A DNA stretch of 64,000 bases from Beta vulgaris subsp. vulgaris (Eukaryota > Streptophyta > Magnoliopsida > Caryophyllales > Amaranthaceae), in NCBI RefSeq assembly GCF_026745355.1, contig NC_079210.1:10313693-10377692 (forward strand), in the 5' to 3' direction. The notes under the pieces are model-generated. The model searched no databases and was not told where the DNA came from. It saw only the letters and a list, made by a program, of their open reading frames with translations. Below, piece by piece: positions 46,570 to 58,764 of the stretch. The first letter of the stretch is position 1, and every line of letters begins with the position of its first letter. The translations under genes and the position numbers were made by a program.

Positions 46570-49500
46570 TAGTGGTGTCAGAAACAGATCTGACCGCTAG
46601 ATCAATCTGATTCTGACCTAACTTGAACCTGGTTCGACCTGTGAGGGTCAGTCCCCAGACCTGATCGAAACCTGACCTGGGATTACCTAGACCTGATCGG
46701 CACCTTGAAAATTATATGCTGACCTGACCACACAGACCTACATTCAAACTCGAACTTGACCGTACTCAACTAGATATTAAAATTTCAATTATTTTTTTAT
46801 ATCTATAAAATCATTTAAATATATAAATTTATAAATTTTCTTACATTTAATAATTAATTAAATAAAAAAATAAATTATATTTAATTTAAGAGTTAAACTT
46901 TAAATATCATGTACTTGTTTATATTTTCTATAATTACCTAATGTCCCCATTTTCAAATAATATTAAAAAACATCTTATTAAACCTTATACTCCAAATTTA
47001 TTATCCCATTTTAATATTCTACTAAATTTTCCTCATTTTTTCTATCATTTTTTCTACCAAATTATCTCATTTTAATATTCTACCAAATAATATCTCAAAT
47101 TCTCATAACACTATATTCCCTCTGTTTTTTTTATCGTTCTCACTTAGAATCTTGACATTATCCATAATTAGATAGAATTTTTTCAATTTTTTTCAATTTA
47201 TAAGAAAAAATATAGTCTTGTGGGGTCTTGTTTGATTCGTCTCAATTAGTACATTATTAATTTTCAAACATTATAATTTTTACTATTATATTATATAATG
47301 AAAGATATTTAAGTTCAAAGATGTGTATTGGGAGATGTGAACAAGAAAGTGAGAAAGATAAAAAAAAAAACAAAGGGAGTACTAAACAACATGATATGAG
47401 CTCATAAAAAATCTGCAATCGTAATAAATTATACAAAAAATCAAGATTTAGTGAAATTACATAAAAATCACACAAAAAAAGAATAAATGTGAAATTACAT
47501 AAAAATCACAAAAAATTAATCAACACAAAAATTAACAAATTAAACTAAAATGGAAAAAATATCTTGAAAGAAAACTAGATCTGGTCGGCGAGGGATGACG
47601 GATGTTGGCGGTGGTGAAGAGGTGACGAACAAGGTGGTTGAGTCTTCAACAAACACGATTGACGAGCGAAGATTGACGACCGATGACAACGAACGAAGAT
47701 CGACGACCGACGACAACGAACGACGATTGACGACGACGACGAGCGAAGAGCGAAGACGAGGAGCGAAGAGCGTCGATTCAGCGAGGATGATGAGAAGCGA
47801 ACGAACACATTGGTTGTGGAGGATGAGAGAGGCTAGCAGACGAGAGTGAGAGATGAGAGAGAAAGAGCATCGAAAAAGGGAGGAAGGGTGGTGGTGGCCG
47901 AATTCCGGCAAGGACAGAGAAATGGAAGGAATGAGCAGCGCAATGGAAGGAGCAAAGAAATAGGATTTTTAGGTTTGGAGGAGAGATGGGAGAAGGTAAT
48001 AGGATAGGAGACGATCTAACGGTTCAGATTGTTTTATGACATGTGTCAATGGTTAATATTCATGATCCGTGTGTTTTGTGTTATTTTCTTGTGTGCCATT
48101 GATTATGATGATCTAACGATTTAGATTTTGCCCATTAGATGATTTTGGATTTTGCCTTAAGAAAACAAATAATCCTACCAAAGTAATATTCATAACAACT
48201 AATCTCATACCTTGTATCCCCATTTTCAAATAATAATATAATTATTTATAGTAGTAATCTGATATCCACTAATTGATCGTATATTCGTAGTTAATATATA
48301 ATACTCATAATTATTATCGTTAGTTATACTATTAGAGCATATAAGAGTCTATACTCATTAATAATGAATCGCGTATTAGTTAGAACGGTTCCAATATTAT
48401 TATATCACACTAAAGTATTTATGTCTACTGATAAAATAGTTTGTTTATAGTCACTATATACAAAGTTAAAACATATAGCTCAAGTAGATGTTTTTTGTTT
48501 CAAAATGCATTTCTGATAAAGACGATTAACTCAAATATTGTATTATTATCTTAATTAGCCTATCAACTACCATTGACACATTCATTTAGTATAATATGTA
48601 ATTTGAATCATTCAGGTAGATTTTTTTTTGTTTATGAAACGCATTACACTCGGGGACGATTATCATAATAATTACCCACTTACATTGACTAATCTATACA
48701 CTAATTCATTTGTATTACTTTGTATTTATACTAAAGTATACTAGCTAGAAATGTAATACATTGATCTATACACTATCTATACATTGACATATAGTCGAAA
48801 TGCAATACATTAATCTATATACTAATCTAGTTTAGCCTAGTGATTACCCCCCTACACTGGCTTCCGTCACGTTAATTATACTCGTATTAGCTTGTGTTGA
48901 TCGACTTTAATCATCATTATCACCAATTATGATCACATTATACTCGTATTTTTTTCTAATCAATGATATGATATTTAAGAAATGATAATGCTTATGGACA
49001 AGGGAATAACCGAGTAACTGACTAAGTGTTAAGTTACTATATGGTTGTGCAACTTATGAACCCGACCTCATTATAATCACTTAGGCCTCATATGAACTGT
49101 CGTTGTAAACTTATGAATGTATGATTGTCATTTGTTATAGTATTATAACATATTAAGAGTCGTTATACTAATTTATAATTAATAGAGTATTCGATTGGTT
49201 TTACAATTATTTCAATATCAATCTTATATTAAAGTGATTCAACATATTAGTATTTATATTGTTATTGTTATTGTTAGTATTCCTGTTCTTATTTGTATTA
49301 CTATTGTTATTGTTAGCCTCGTTACTCTTACTGTTATTATTTGTATTTTTACCTGTTATCATTGTCGTTTTATGTTTATTAGTATTATTCATTATAATCA
49401 TAGCTATTTACAAACTTATATATCAATCATAATGCTTATAATAATAAATCATTTATATAAACTTTGGAATTAATCGTCTATTCATTATTATTGTTGTTGG

Positions 49501-50139
49501 TTATAATATATAATATTAGAGCATATGAAGAGTCGTTCTACTCCTTTACTCATTAGAGTGGTTTTACGCAGTTGATTATTCGAAATAAGAGTTGACTAAG
49601 AGAATACACTAAACATCACGACAATCAATATAGTATTTTTATTGGTTTTTCGTTCTCATCCATATATTTATCGCACACACATATATGTTAATATATGTCG
49701 ATCTTAATACTTTTATTAATATGATTCGTTTACAAAATCCATAACAAAATCAAGATGGCCCGATCAGGAGTTACTAGAAGTTGAATTGACGTTCAATAAC
49801 GAATGGACCCGATGTTTCACAATGATCGAACTAAGGTCATTACTAATTCAACCCGAATACATTTGACTTAATGCAACCATACATGAAACATAAATACAAC
49901 ATGCGCAAACCCGACAAAAAAAAATGTAAATGGGTGATCATTTCCGGGAATGGATCGACTTGTAAATGGAACGCTCAGACCTGTTCGGCACTCGAGAATC
50001 CAATGATTCAAATGTGTTCGATCCAGTTGAAGAAAACCTGACCAATCATGACCTGGGGAACTGACAATCAGAATCCTGACCTGTCCGGGTCTGATCTGGT
50101 TCACCGTGGGTATACCCAGATGTTGTTTTGACACCACTA
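46570..50139. mobile_element. hAT-like non-autonomous transposon, 3.6 kb
   Basis: CATGAGAG lies exactly outside both ends (46562-46569 and 50140-50147). The termini are an inverted pair: TAGTGGTGTCAGAAACAGAT at left; the complement of the right end reads TAGTGGTGTCAAAACAACAT. Next to each end lies a zone of ACCTGA/GACCTG motifs (46600-46760 and 49975-50100). The interior contains a Stowaway-like MITE (47116-47379), a GC-richer CGACGAC-rich patch (47580-47800) and AT-rich repeats, but no transposase. Confidence 0.88.
47116..47379. mobile_element. Stowaway-like MITE inside the 3.6-kb hAT-like element
   Basis: Ends TTCCCTCTGTTTTTTTTATC and GATAAAAAAAAAAACAAAGG(GAG) form an inverted pair flanked by TA. 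The interior aligns, in inverted orientation, with the MITE at 51154-51413 (shared GTGGGGTCTTGTTTGATTCG and CTCACTTAGAATCTTGACA). Confidence 0.75.
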
Positions 50140-50147
50140 CATGAGAG

Positions 50148-51153
50148 GAAGCTTTGTTCATCTTCTCCAATTTTCTATTAAATTCCTATATCTTACATAT
50201 ATTTCTCTAATTCTCATGCAATCTGTAAAGCATCCATGTATATTACATTAGTATTTTAGCCCGGGCAATGCTCCGGGTTAGTTACAATTATCCAATATAT
50301 TATTATTCGTAAATTTCATTATTGATTTTATTAGCATTTCATAATTTTTTTATCTAGTGCAAAATTGATATTATGATATGATAAGTTGTTTTCCAAAAAA
50401 ACTTCTAAGGAATTGGGGATACAATTATCTATTTCAATGAGATTGGGGAAATAGATGTTATTACCTTAATAAAAGTGTTAAAAATCAAAAGGTTTGTCTA
50501 TGGCATTATAGGAACGACACCTACACGAAATCCTTGTCTGAGCTGGCAAGTTTCATTCAGACACAATCAATGTTTAGATGCTCTTTATTCACTTCTCTTT
50601 CTTCTATTCTTCTCTCTCTTTGATTTTCGTTTTAAGACGCATTTTTTGGATCTTTTCTAGAGATTAAATAACACATAATGATAGAGAGAAGAAGAGGAAC
50701 AACTGTCTATTATTAAATGACTACTAACAGGTGGATAGGTTATGGCTTCATTTTCTTAATGTGAATTTTTTTATATTTTATTGTCACTGAGTATTGGAGG
50801 GGAAAGATTTTTATATTTAATTGGAAAGTGGCAAGTGGGGCCTTTTTTTTCTTTTACTTTTGTTTGATTGATTATTGCACCCTGTACGTCTCTTATCTTT
50901 CTCTGTTTTTTTAAATCTTTTTTAGGTATATATTATAATAGCAATCACAAAATTTTAATTAGTGGATTTATTACTAAATTATATATTATAAAATATTAAT
51001 ATCGCATCCCCGTATCCGTGTCCAAATTTTGTACAGAGTTCCCATTTTTGATTTTTTGAAGTGTTGTACCGGACATTTAGACCCGTTCACATACCCGACA
51101 CTCCTAGACGAGTCTAGGTGAAATAGGTTACATATGATTATAAGACATTATTA
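50148..51153. other. Intergenic, no gene seen
   Basis: AT-rich. A near-palindrome GCCCGGGCAATGCTCCGGGT at about 50260 resembles a DNA-transposon terminal motif, but no partner was found. Confidence 0.3.
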
Positions 51154-51413
51154 CTCCCTCTGTATTTTTTTTATCTTTCCTACTTTGACTTTGCACGTTT
51201 GTCAATGCACTTATTTTACATTAAATATCTTTCATTGCATATTAGTAAAAATTATAATAATTGAATATTAATAAAGTACTCATTGAGACGAATCAAACAA
51301 GACCCCACATGACTATATTTTTTGTTATATATTGAGAAAAATCTAAAAGATTCTCTCTAATTGTAAATAGTGTCAAGATTCTAAGTGAGAAAGATAAAAA
51401 AATACAGAGGGAG
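51154..51413. mobile_element. Stowaway-like MITE
   Basis: Ends CTCCCTCTGTATTTTTTTTA and TAAAAAAATACAGAGGGAG are inverted and flanked by TA (51152-51153, 51414-51415). Same family as 47116-47379. Confidence 0.85.
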
Positions 51414-51979
51414 TATGTTTTAATTTGAAACATTAAACATTAAAATTATAGTGGATTAAATAGTTAAATTCTCATTTTTCATATCAAACGTTATGTTTGA
51501 TTCCTAGTAGCTACGCGTTCTTAATATTTTTCGATGCGATTATAAACATGTGTATAAAACTTTGAGTAGAGTGATGCGTGACACATACATTGGAGAGTGT
51601 TATGAGGCACCATTCCTTTGATAGGAACGATTTTTAAAATATTTTTATAGGTATTAGCCATTAATGTTGGCAATTAACGCTTCTATGGTTTCCTTTAGAT
51701 GGTTTAAATTTGAGTTTTACAATTTATGTAAAGTTTTGGCCTTTAATATCTTTTTAGTTTTTTAGAGTTCATACTCCAACCTCTCCATAGGCCAAAGCAA
51801 GGTAATCTTATTAGAATTTGCTGCTTCTGTTCAGTCATGTAATTGACAAAATACTGCTTCTGAAATAACTTAAATAATTGATAATTAGGCCTTTGATGCA
51901 TTTATAATTTTGTTAAGCTAGGAAAATTTAACCCTTGATGTTTTATTATATACTTGCAATCATAATACGACCATTAGAA
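51414..51979. other. Intergenic, no gene seen
   Basis: AT-rich sequence with no frame or repeat that I could recognise. Confidence 0.3.
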
Positions 51980-52317
51980 ACGGCAAGAACGATTTGCATC
52001 GCATGCAATGTAAAGCCGAAGCAAATTACTCAAACAAAGGATTTGTGTTAGATGTTGATGCCTATCCGACGCAGATCGCGGGTTTAACTTTTGGCGAGGA
52101 TACCAAGCATTTGCGTAACACATTCACAAAACGATGCAATGTGCAAGGTCATATGCATAGCCTATTTATGTCGGACTATGAGGCTCGTATGATGCACATA
52201 GTGCATTTGCGTCAGTTGATCTTTGGAGTCGACGCAATTCGTTTCAGCATGAGAATTTGGGTCAGTCGCAAGGTTAGTCGACGCAAAACAACAAACGCAA
52301 ATTGATGTTTTTCTACT
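51980..52317. mobile_element. Possible CACTA transposon end fragment
   Basis: This patch is GC-richer than its surroundings and contains repeated TGCGT/GACGCA motifs (e.g. CCGACGCAGATCGCG near 52068, GTCGACGCAATTCG near 52228, GTCGACGCAAAACAACAAACGC near 52277). It ends GATGTTTTTCTACTG, resembling a CACTA terminus in reverse. The hAT transposase reading begins directly after it. The reading frame across it (51994-52305) shows no known motif. This is an inference from composition and end shape. Confidence 0.4.
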
Positions 52318-53860
52318 GATGTTTTGTCCTATTGCTGAAAATTATGGGCAACTTATTGGCAGGGTTGTCGAAAAATGTTTGAATGACTGGGGTTTGAAAA
52401 ATATTATGAATTTCCCAGTAGACAATACTAGTTCTAACGATTTGGCATTTGATTACTTGAAAAGAAGACTTAACATTTGGGAGTCTAGTGTCTTGGAAGA
52501 TCAATATTTGCATATTAGGTGTACATATCATATTTTGAATTTGATTGTACGAGAGGGTCAACGAGAGCTTGATGTGTCTGTCCATCATGAAATTCCAAAC
52601 TCGTGTGAGGTATGTTAGTTCATATCCCACTAGATCTCTAAGGTTCAAAAACTGCATAGAAGAGGAGAAAGAAGATAGTAAAAGTCTTGTTACTTTGAAT
52701 GTTATTGAGATAAGATGGAATTCAAGAATTCAACCTTTTTGATGCTTGAATCTGCTATCAAGTTTAAAAATACATTTGCAAGTTTATACATGAAAGATTC
52801 TTCTTGTTTTAAGGAATTTAAGAAGTTTGGCGGTGGTCCCAAGGAAGATGATTGGAAGAGAGTGGGTAGTTTTTTTTTTGCCAATTTTAAGAGCGTTGTA
52901 TGATGCAACATTGAGGTTATAGGGTTTATACAATATTTATGTTCATGGGATCTATGAAACTAGATTAATGATTTCCAACAATCAAGGTTTTGATGATGAG
53001 GGTATTAGGAAAATAGCAACTCAAATGATGACAAAGTATGACAAATACCACGGAAATGTTGATAATATCAACATTTTGGTGTTTGTAGCAGTTATCCTTG
53101 ATACTAGGCACAAAATGAACTGTGTTAATTGGATTGTGCGAGACTCTTATGATGAAACAAAAGCCACTCTCTTGAGCCTTAAGATCAGATTAAGATGGTT
53201 TTACAATCTTTGTTTGAGTCATATGATTCTTTTATGCCTCATTCAAACGCTAGCCCTACTTCTTCGTCAACTTCTACATCTTCCTCTATTTTCACAAAAG
53301 TGGAAGAAAAGTTTACCTTCAAGAGCTCATGACGGCCAAAAATCAAAGGGGCATGTGTTGTTCTTTGACTAATATGAACAAAAGTGAGTTGGAGAAGTAT
53401 TTAGAAGATGCATGTGAAAGTCATGTTCGAACTTTTGAAATTTTCCAACGGTGGAAAGATCAATACAAAGGATATTCTATTCTTTATAAGATGACTAAAG
53501 ATGTGCTTTCCATACCTATAAATATTGTTGTTTCAGAATCGACGTTTAGTAGGGGGGTCGCGCGCTTGACTTTTTCCGCACTTCATTGTCTCCTAAAATG
53601 GTTGAAGTAATCGTTTGCACATAAGATTGGCTACACACTTCACGTGCACCTCATATAGTAGATGAGAGTTTACTTGCTTTGGGAGAAATGGAGAAAGGTA
53701 TATTTCATGACTTATATTGAATTTTTATTTTTACATTTGTGTATGATTTATTATTTTCACCTTACTTTTATATCATATGTATTGTAGGAATGAAGAATTT
53801 AACCTTGGAGCAACCGGATATCATAATTGATGAAACAATAGACACTATGAGAGACTTCTA
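52317..53860 (+). pseudogene. hAT transposase pseudogene (RICESLEEPER-like), N-terminus missing
   Basis: Fragments in order and on one strand: 52319-52618 with CPIAENYGQLIGRVVEKCLN, VDNTSSNDLAFDYLKRRLN and HIRCTYHILNLIVREGQREL; 52715-52903 (LESAIKFKNTFASLYMKDSS); 52968-53372 (KIATQMMTKYDKYHGNVDNI, FVAVILDTRHKMN); and 53380-53610 with the dimerisation core DVLSIPINIVVSESTFSRG. This is the wording of plant BED-finger RICESLEEPER-type transposases and their domesticated relatives. The BED finger and the first half are absent, and several frameshifts and stops are present. Confidence 0.8.
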
Positions 53861-54789
53861 AAGCTTGGTCAATGGATGCTTGGAAGTTGGAGCCTTGGAG
53901 TACTACTCTAGTAGTCTTCTTTTTTTTATTTTGTTGAAACTTATTGTCTTGTTGATGATTTTGATTGATTTCCCCCCTAAAGTGTTGTAATTCAACCTTA
54001 CAACCCCAATTTGTAATTTAACTTATGCTCTGTTTGGGTTCCAACATTTCATTTCAAATGCTGAAATTGAGCCAAATGATTAGTTTGGATATCCTAAGCA
54101 TTTGCATTTGAATTTGGCTCAAATCCATGCGTTTTTGGAAATAAGCCCAGCAGTTGAAATTCTAAATTCATTGCAATTACATGGTATTTGAAATTCATAT
54201 AACTTCGTTGGTGCTCCACCAAAAGTATCCACATTTGTATCCCTTTTTCTTTTCATCTTCCCCATAATCTTTCCACCTTCTAACAATAGCCACCATTAAA
54301 ACTCCCACTAAAGCTCGAAAATGTTAACCATCTACATCCTCTCTCTATAGTTAATTCTCCAAATTCTATGTTATAATTTCACTGTTTTTTCCAAACAATA
54401 TAGAGAATTTTGAAATAATGAATTTGAAATCCTATGTAACTCCCAAATAGAGTATTTAGTATTGAATGTCAGTATTTGAATTTATGAATTTCTCTTTTTT
54501 TATTTTTTGATATACCCCATGTGTTGCCTTATATATACTTCCTCCATTTTTTTTTAATCGAGTCACTTTCCTTTTAAGAAAATATTTCAATAAGTGAAAC
54601 ACTACTTAAAATGGCAAAAAAAAAAAATCTTTGTAATTACAAAATTGCCATTACTAATTTAATTTACCAACCTAATTAATCACTCACTTAACACTTTAAC
54701 CTTGATTTAATTAATTCACCCCTTAATCTCCTTAATCCTTCCCCCACCCAAATCCCAACAGCACCCCTGTCTCTCTCTCTCCTCCGTAT
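53861..54789. other. Intergenic with a MITE-like segment
   Basis: After the hAT pseudogene's probable 3' UTR, about 54029-54460 starts GCTCTGTTTGGGTTCC and ends ACTCCCAAATAGAGT, inverted ends of a MITE; the family and target duplication are not settled. 54535-54620 is a fragment with TACTTCCTCCATTTTTTTTT, Stowaway-like. Confidence 0.4.
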
Positions 54790-54797
54790 CTCGTAAC

Positions 54798-56453
54798 TAG
54801 GGGTGCTAATCGAGTCGAGCAACTCGAACTCGACTCGGTCAATGCTCGGTCAAAACTCGACTCGAGTTGACTCGGCTCGACTCGAATTGACTCGGCTCGA
54901 CTCGAAAACTTAACGAGCATGAGTTGAGCATGACCCTGCTCGACTCGATAAGTTCGAGAGTAAGTTGATAATATTTTTCATATTTTATTTTAGAAATTTA
55001 ATTCATTTTATATAAAAAGTACTAAAAATTTGATTTAAAAGAAATATGGACCAAGTGACTAAGCCCATTAAAAATTTACCTCATGATCCATGATCATAGT
55101 CATAATCTAGTAGGTAGTAATATACAAAAAAGATTTTTCTAAATTCAAAGGGGATAGTTTTATCGATTTAGAGGGAAAACCCTACAAGCACCATTTCTCC
55201 ACGCCTCCCAGCCGTTTCTTGTTCTCTCTCACCTCAAACATCCCTATTCCTCAAACATCCCCATTCCCATTAGCTAAAGGCGACAGATTTTAGGTTTTTC
55301 TCCACCGACTAAAGACGACAGCTCAAGGGTGTTTAATTACCAGTAGTTTTTAGGTATTTTTCTGGCACACTACAAGTAATTTTCCGGCAGATATATTATA
55401 TATGATAGGTTCTCATCCTTTTTCTATTTTTTTTTATTTTCGGTTGTTTTGATTTCATTTATAATCTTTTTTGTTGGTTTAATTGTTTAGGCAAATTTCG
55501 TTTGTTAATTAAGATTTATAATTTCATATAATTTTTGTTTTGGGGCTGGTAATTTGTATTGTTGTTGATTTTGTTTGTTGATTATTAAATGTATTGTTGT
55601 TGTTGATTGATAAAAAATGATTTTGCCTTTTGAGCTTTTGTTGTTACATTATTATAAGCATGCTCGATTATATGTTTTGATATTGGGTAATTCTTCTTAG
55701 TAGTAACATGACCAAATATTTTGATGCGCATTTCCTTCAAAAAAGAAAAAAGATTTTGATGCTCGTTTACATGGAGGTACCTTCGCATTTCGTTTATTTT
55801 GTTCCTCCTCGTATTAAATACTTAGCTTGGTAGCTTCATTTTTAATTTTTTTAATTTTTTATTTATAATACTTGTTAGCATTACTTCTAAATTTTTACTA
55901 ATTATTTGGTACATGAATATGTGTAGGTTCTTTGGACTTTTGGAGACAATTGCAGCAACAACTTGTAGAAGACATGTTTACATGTTTTGAGATTGTCTTG
56001 TAATAGGTTGTTTGTTCCATAAGACTTATGTATTCGTATCTTAGGAATTTTAGATCATGTTATTGTGTTAGAAATAATTTATATCATTCATTTGTTTAAA
56101 ATGTTCAAATGGAGGCATGGAGGAATGTTTTGGTAATTGTTATGGTAATTCTAATGCGTTTCCTCTAAAAAAAAGAAAATTTCTTTAAAACTAAGTTTAT
56201 ATCATCTAATCGAGTTGACCTAACGAGCAAGTCAAGCTCGAGTCGAGCTAATTGAGCAAATTAAACTCGAGTCGAGCTTATTGAGCAAATCGAGCAGTCG
56301 AGTCGAGCTGCAAAAAAAATTAACGAGCATGAGTCGAGCAATAATTTGGCGAGCTTAACGAGTTTTCGAGTCGAGTTAAGCATGGTTTGCGAGTTTTCAA
56401 GTCGAGTCAAGCAGAGCCTTGCTCACGATCGACTCGCTCGATTAGCACCCCTA
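54798..56453. mobile_element. hAT-like non-autonomous transposon, 1.66 kb
   Basis: CTCGTAAC lies exactly outside both ends (54790-54797 and 56454-56461). The terminal inverted repeat TAGGGGTGCTAATCGAG is perfect. Subterminal zones of about 160 bp at left and 250 bp at right are dense in GAGTCGAG/CTCGACTC motifs. The interior looks like a leader and 3' UTR of a lost transposase gene (55170-55300, 55930-56100), without coding sequence. This is a deletion derivative. Confidence 0.93.
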
Positions 56454-56461
56454 CTCGTAAC

Positions 56462-57057
56462 CACCCTTCCCCCTTCCCATAACCCACCTTTGTTCCACCA
56501 TTCTTCTTCCTAATTGTCCAATCTCTTATCTTTCTCCCCTAAATTGCAGCGACCATACGACCGGTAGTGGTGGCATCGGTGTTCCATGGCAAGAGGAGGG
56601 TTGAGGAAAGATGGGGGTGGTGGGTTAAGAAGAGAGAAGAGATGGTTAGAGGTGTATTTAGGAGGGACGGGGGTGGTGGTGGGGAGGATTGAGAAGAGAG
56701 AGGGAGGTGGGTTGAGGAGTACGTGGTGGTTTACTTGGATGGTCCTCCAACCATCTCTTTACTCTTCTCAACCCACCAAGGCCATCGAAGTTTGAAGAAG
56801 AAAAAAGGATGCAAGAGGAGTGGAGGGGTTGATGGAAGAGGGGCTAGCGCCGACTATAGAAGTTTTGTGATATATGGTTGTGCTACCACTGAAGTTATAA
56901 TAGTCGGTGGTAATGGTGAGTTGTGGTACGTAGATGCATGGCAAGTGGTGGTAGTGGGGGAGAGGGGATAAATTTATGATTAAGGTGTATGTGGTTGGTT
57001 GATGATTACTCAAGCTTTTTATTAAATTAAATTGCATAATATCTCTTTGTATGTGGT
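56462..57057. other. Intergenic, no gene seen
   Basis: G-rich on the plus strand (56580-56960), giving chance open readings with Gly/Arg/Val bias. No motif is recognised. Confidence 0.3.
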
Positions 57058-58764
57058 TGATAAGTGCATTTCTAACGCACTTTATGACCTCCTTTTGGTT
57101 TATTTTGGTTCTCCTTATTCTCTTTTCTCCCCTCTTTTCTCCTAATTTCCCTTTCTACTTCCTCACTTCGTCATTGATTGATCATAGTGACATTTTGCTA
57201 GATTTTCGATCTATTTTGATCGAATTTCTAGTATATATGTTTTCACCAGGTTTTCTCGTGTTTTCATTGCAGGTATGACCCTTTTCGGGGCCGAGTATTG
57301 CGAGATACGACTTAAGGGGAACAGCTAGAGAAACCGAGGGAGCTTGAGGTGTGCTTGGAGGCCCCGCACACAATGGTGCGCCTGCACATGCAACTGGTGC
57401 GCCCGCACCTTCAGCGGTTTTAGAGACAAATCGCAGAACACATTGGTTCGCCCGCACCAAGTATAAGGTTCGCCCGCACCAACTATTGGTGCGCCCGCAC
57501 CATTTGACGAGACATTCCAAGATTGAGGCAGATAGGTTAGGTGCGCTCGCACCTGACAATGATGCGCCCGCACCTGTGCTTGGTGCGGCTGCACCTCTTT
57601 ATGGTGCGCCTGCACCTCTTATATTGCGCACGCACCATGCGTTTCCGGAAAAAAAGATCATGGCTTCAACGATGGTTTTGTTTTGAGAGAGGAACTTATG
57701 CTTTATTCTAGTTTTTTTAGAGAGCATTTTTAGGGTTCATACTAGAGAGAAAAACACTTGAGTTTTATTTAGATTTGAGAATTATTAATCATAGTTTGTG
57801 ATTCTGATAGCATTCAAGGTACTTTTCTTTCAATTTAATTTGAAGTTTTAGTTTTTATTTCATTCTTTTCGTGTTTGTTCTTGTTCTTGGTTATTCTTAG
57901 ATCTTCATTCTCATAGTCTCATAATTGTGATTTCTATTAGTTTAATTATCTCTTAATCATGTTTAGCCTTATATTAGTCATAGATTTTATGTTTAATTGC
58001 TTGGAATCCATGATTAGTGAGTAGTTTCATATCTAGGATTAGGGTGAAAGTATGAATTAGGGTTTTAAATGTTTTGTTGATGAGATTGTGATGTTCTAAA
58101 CAAAGTTATGCATTGATCTTGGTGTTTTGAAACCTTAGGATAGATATTGATCACATTTATACTCTAGTATTTTGAATTCAAATATTCTTGAATCGAATTT
58201 CTAACTCTTTTATCATCCCCAAGAATCAACTTAATTTCTAGGCCAAGATATTGGGTAGAAATTAAGGGGATCCTTTATTAGGGGTTTTCCGAATTTATCG
58301 AATCTCTTAATCAATTGACTAAAGACCATTCGAGAGAGGATTTAGTTGATTCATTAAGCGAATATTCTTCGAGACCATTCGAGAGAGGACTCGAGTATTT
58401 TAGAGGGAAACTAAACCTTGCATAATCATCTCTGTTACATCACAATCGCATTAACATTCATTGTCCATTCTTGTTCATACTAGTAACCTTAACTCTAGTG
58501 TCTTCTTATTTGATAATTTAAGTCGTGTTATTTGCTAGTTCTACTTTTTAGCTAGTCATAGTTGACACCAAATATTTTCAAACCCCCAAATACACTTCAA
58601 TTAGATAATTTAGACTTGATAGACTTTAATTCATCCCATTTTCCCTGTGGATCGACCCTTGACTTGCCCTTACTATTTTCTTAGTAATTGCTTGTTGGGA
58701 TTTAGAAATATTGTTTGGAAAGTGATTTTTGGTGTCTTAACGATGCACTAAAAACTTCTTATCA
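57058..58764 (+). mobile_element. Athila-type solo LTR, 1.7 kb
   Basis: It starts TGATAAGTGCATTTCTAACG and ends AAAACTTCTTATCA. CCCTGTGGATCGACCC lies near the 3' end (58643), which sets the plus orientation. Flanks are GTGGT (57053-57057) and ATGGT (58765-58769), a 5-bp duplication with one change. No interior sequence follows. A GC-rich array lies at 57370-57640. Confidence 0.78.
57370..57640. repeat. GGTGCGCCCGCACC hairpin array in the solo LTR
   Basis: About nine copies of a self-complementary motif, G(G/T)TGCGCC(C/T)GCACC with variants such as GGTTCGCCCGCACC, separated by 10-40 bp of less ordered sequence. Spacing is irregular. Each motif can fold on itself. Confidence 0.8.

Noticed and set aside
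47540..47911. A 123-residue minus-strand reading rich in Arg/Ser
   Set aside because: It translates a CGACGAC-type low-complexity patch within the hAT-like element.
54732..54920. A 62-residue minus-strand reading
   Set aside because: It crosses the terminus of the hAT-like element at 54798 and encodes its GAGTCGAG repeats.
56586..57037. Gly/Arg-rich readings on both strands
   Set aside because: Skewed G-rich composition gives open frames on both strands; no motif.
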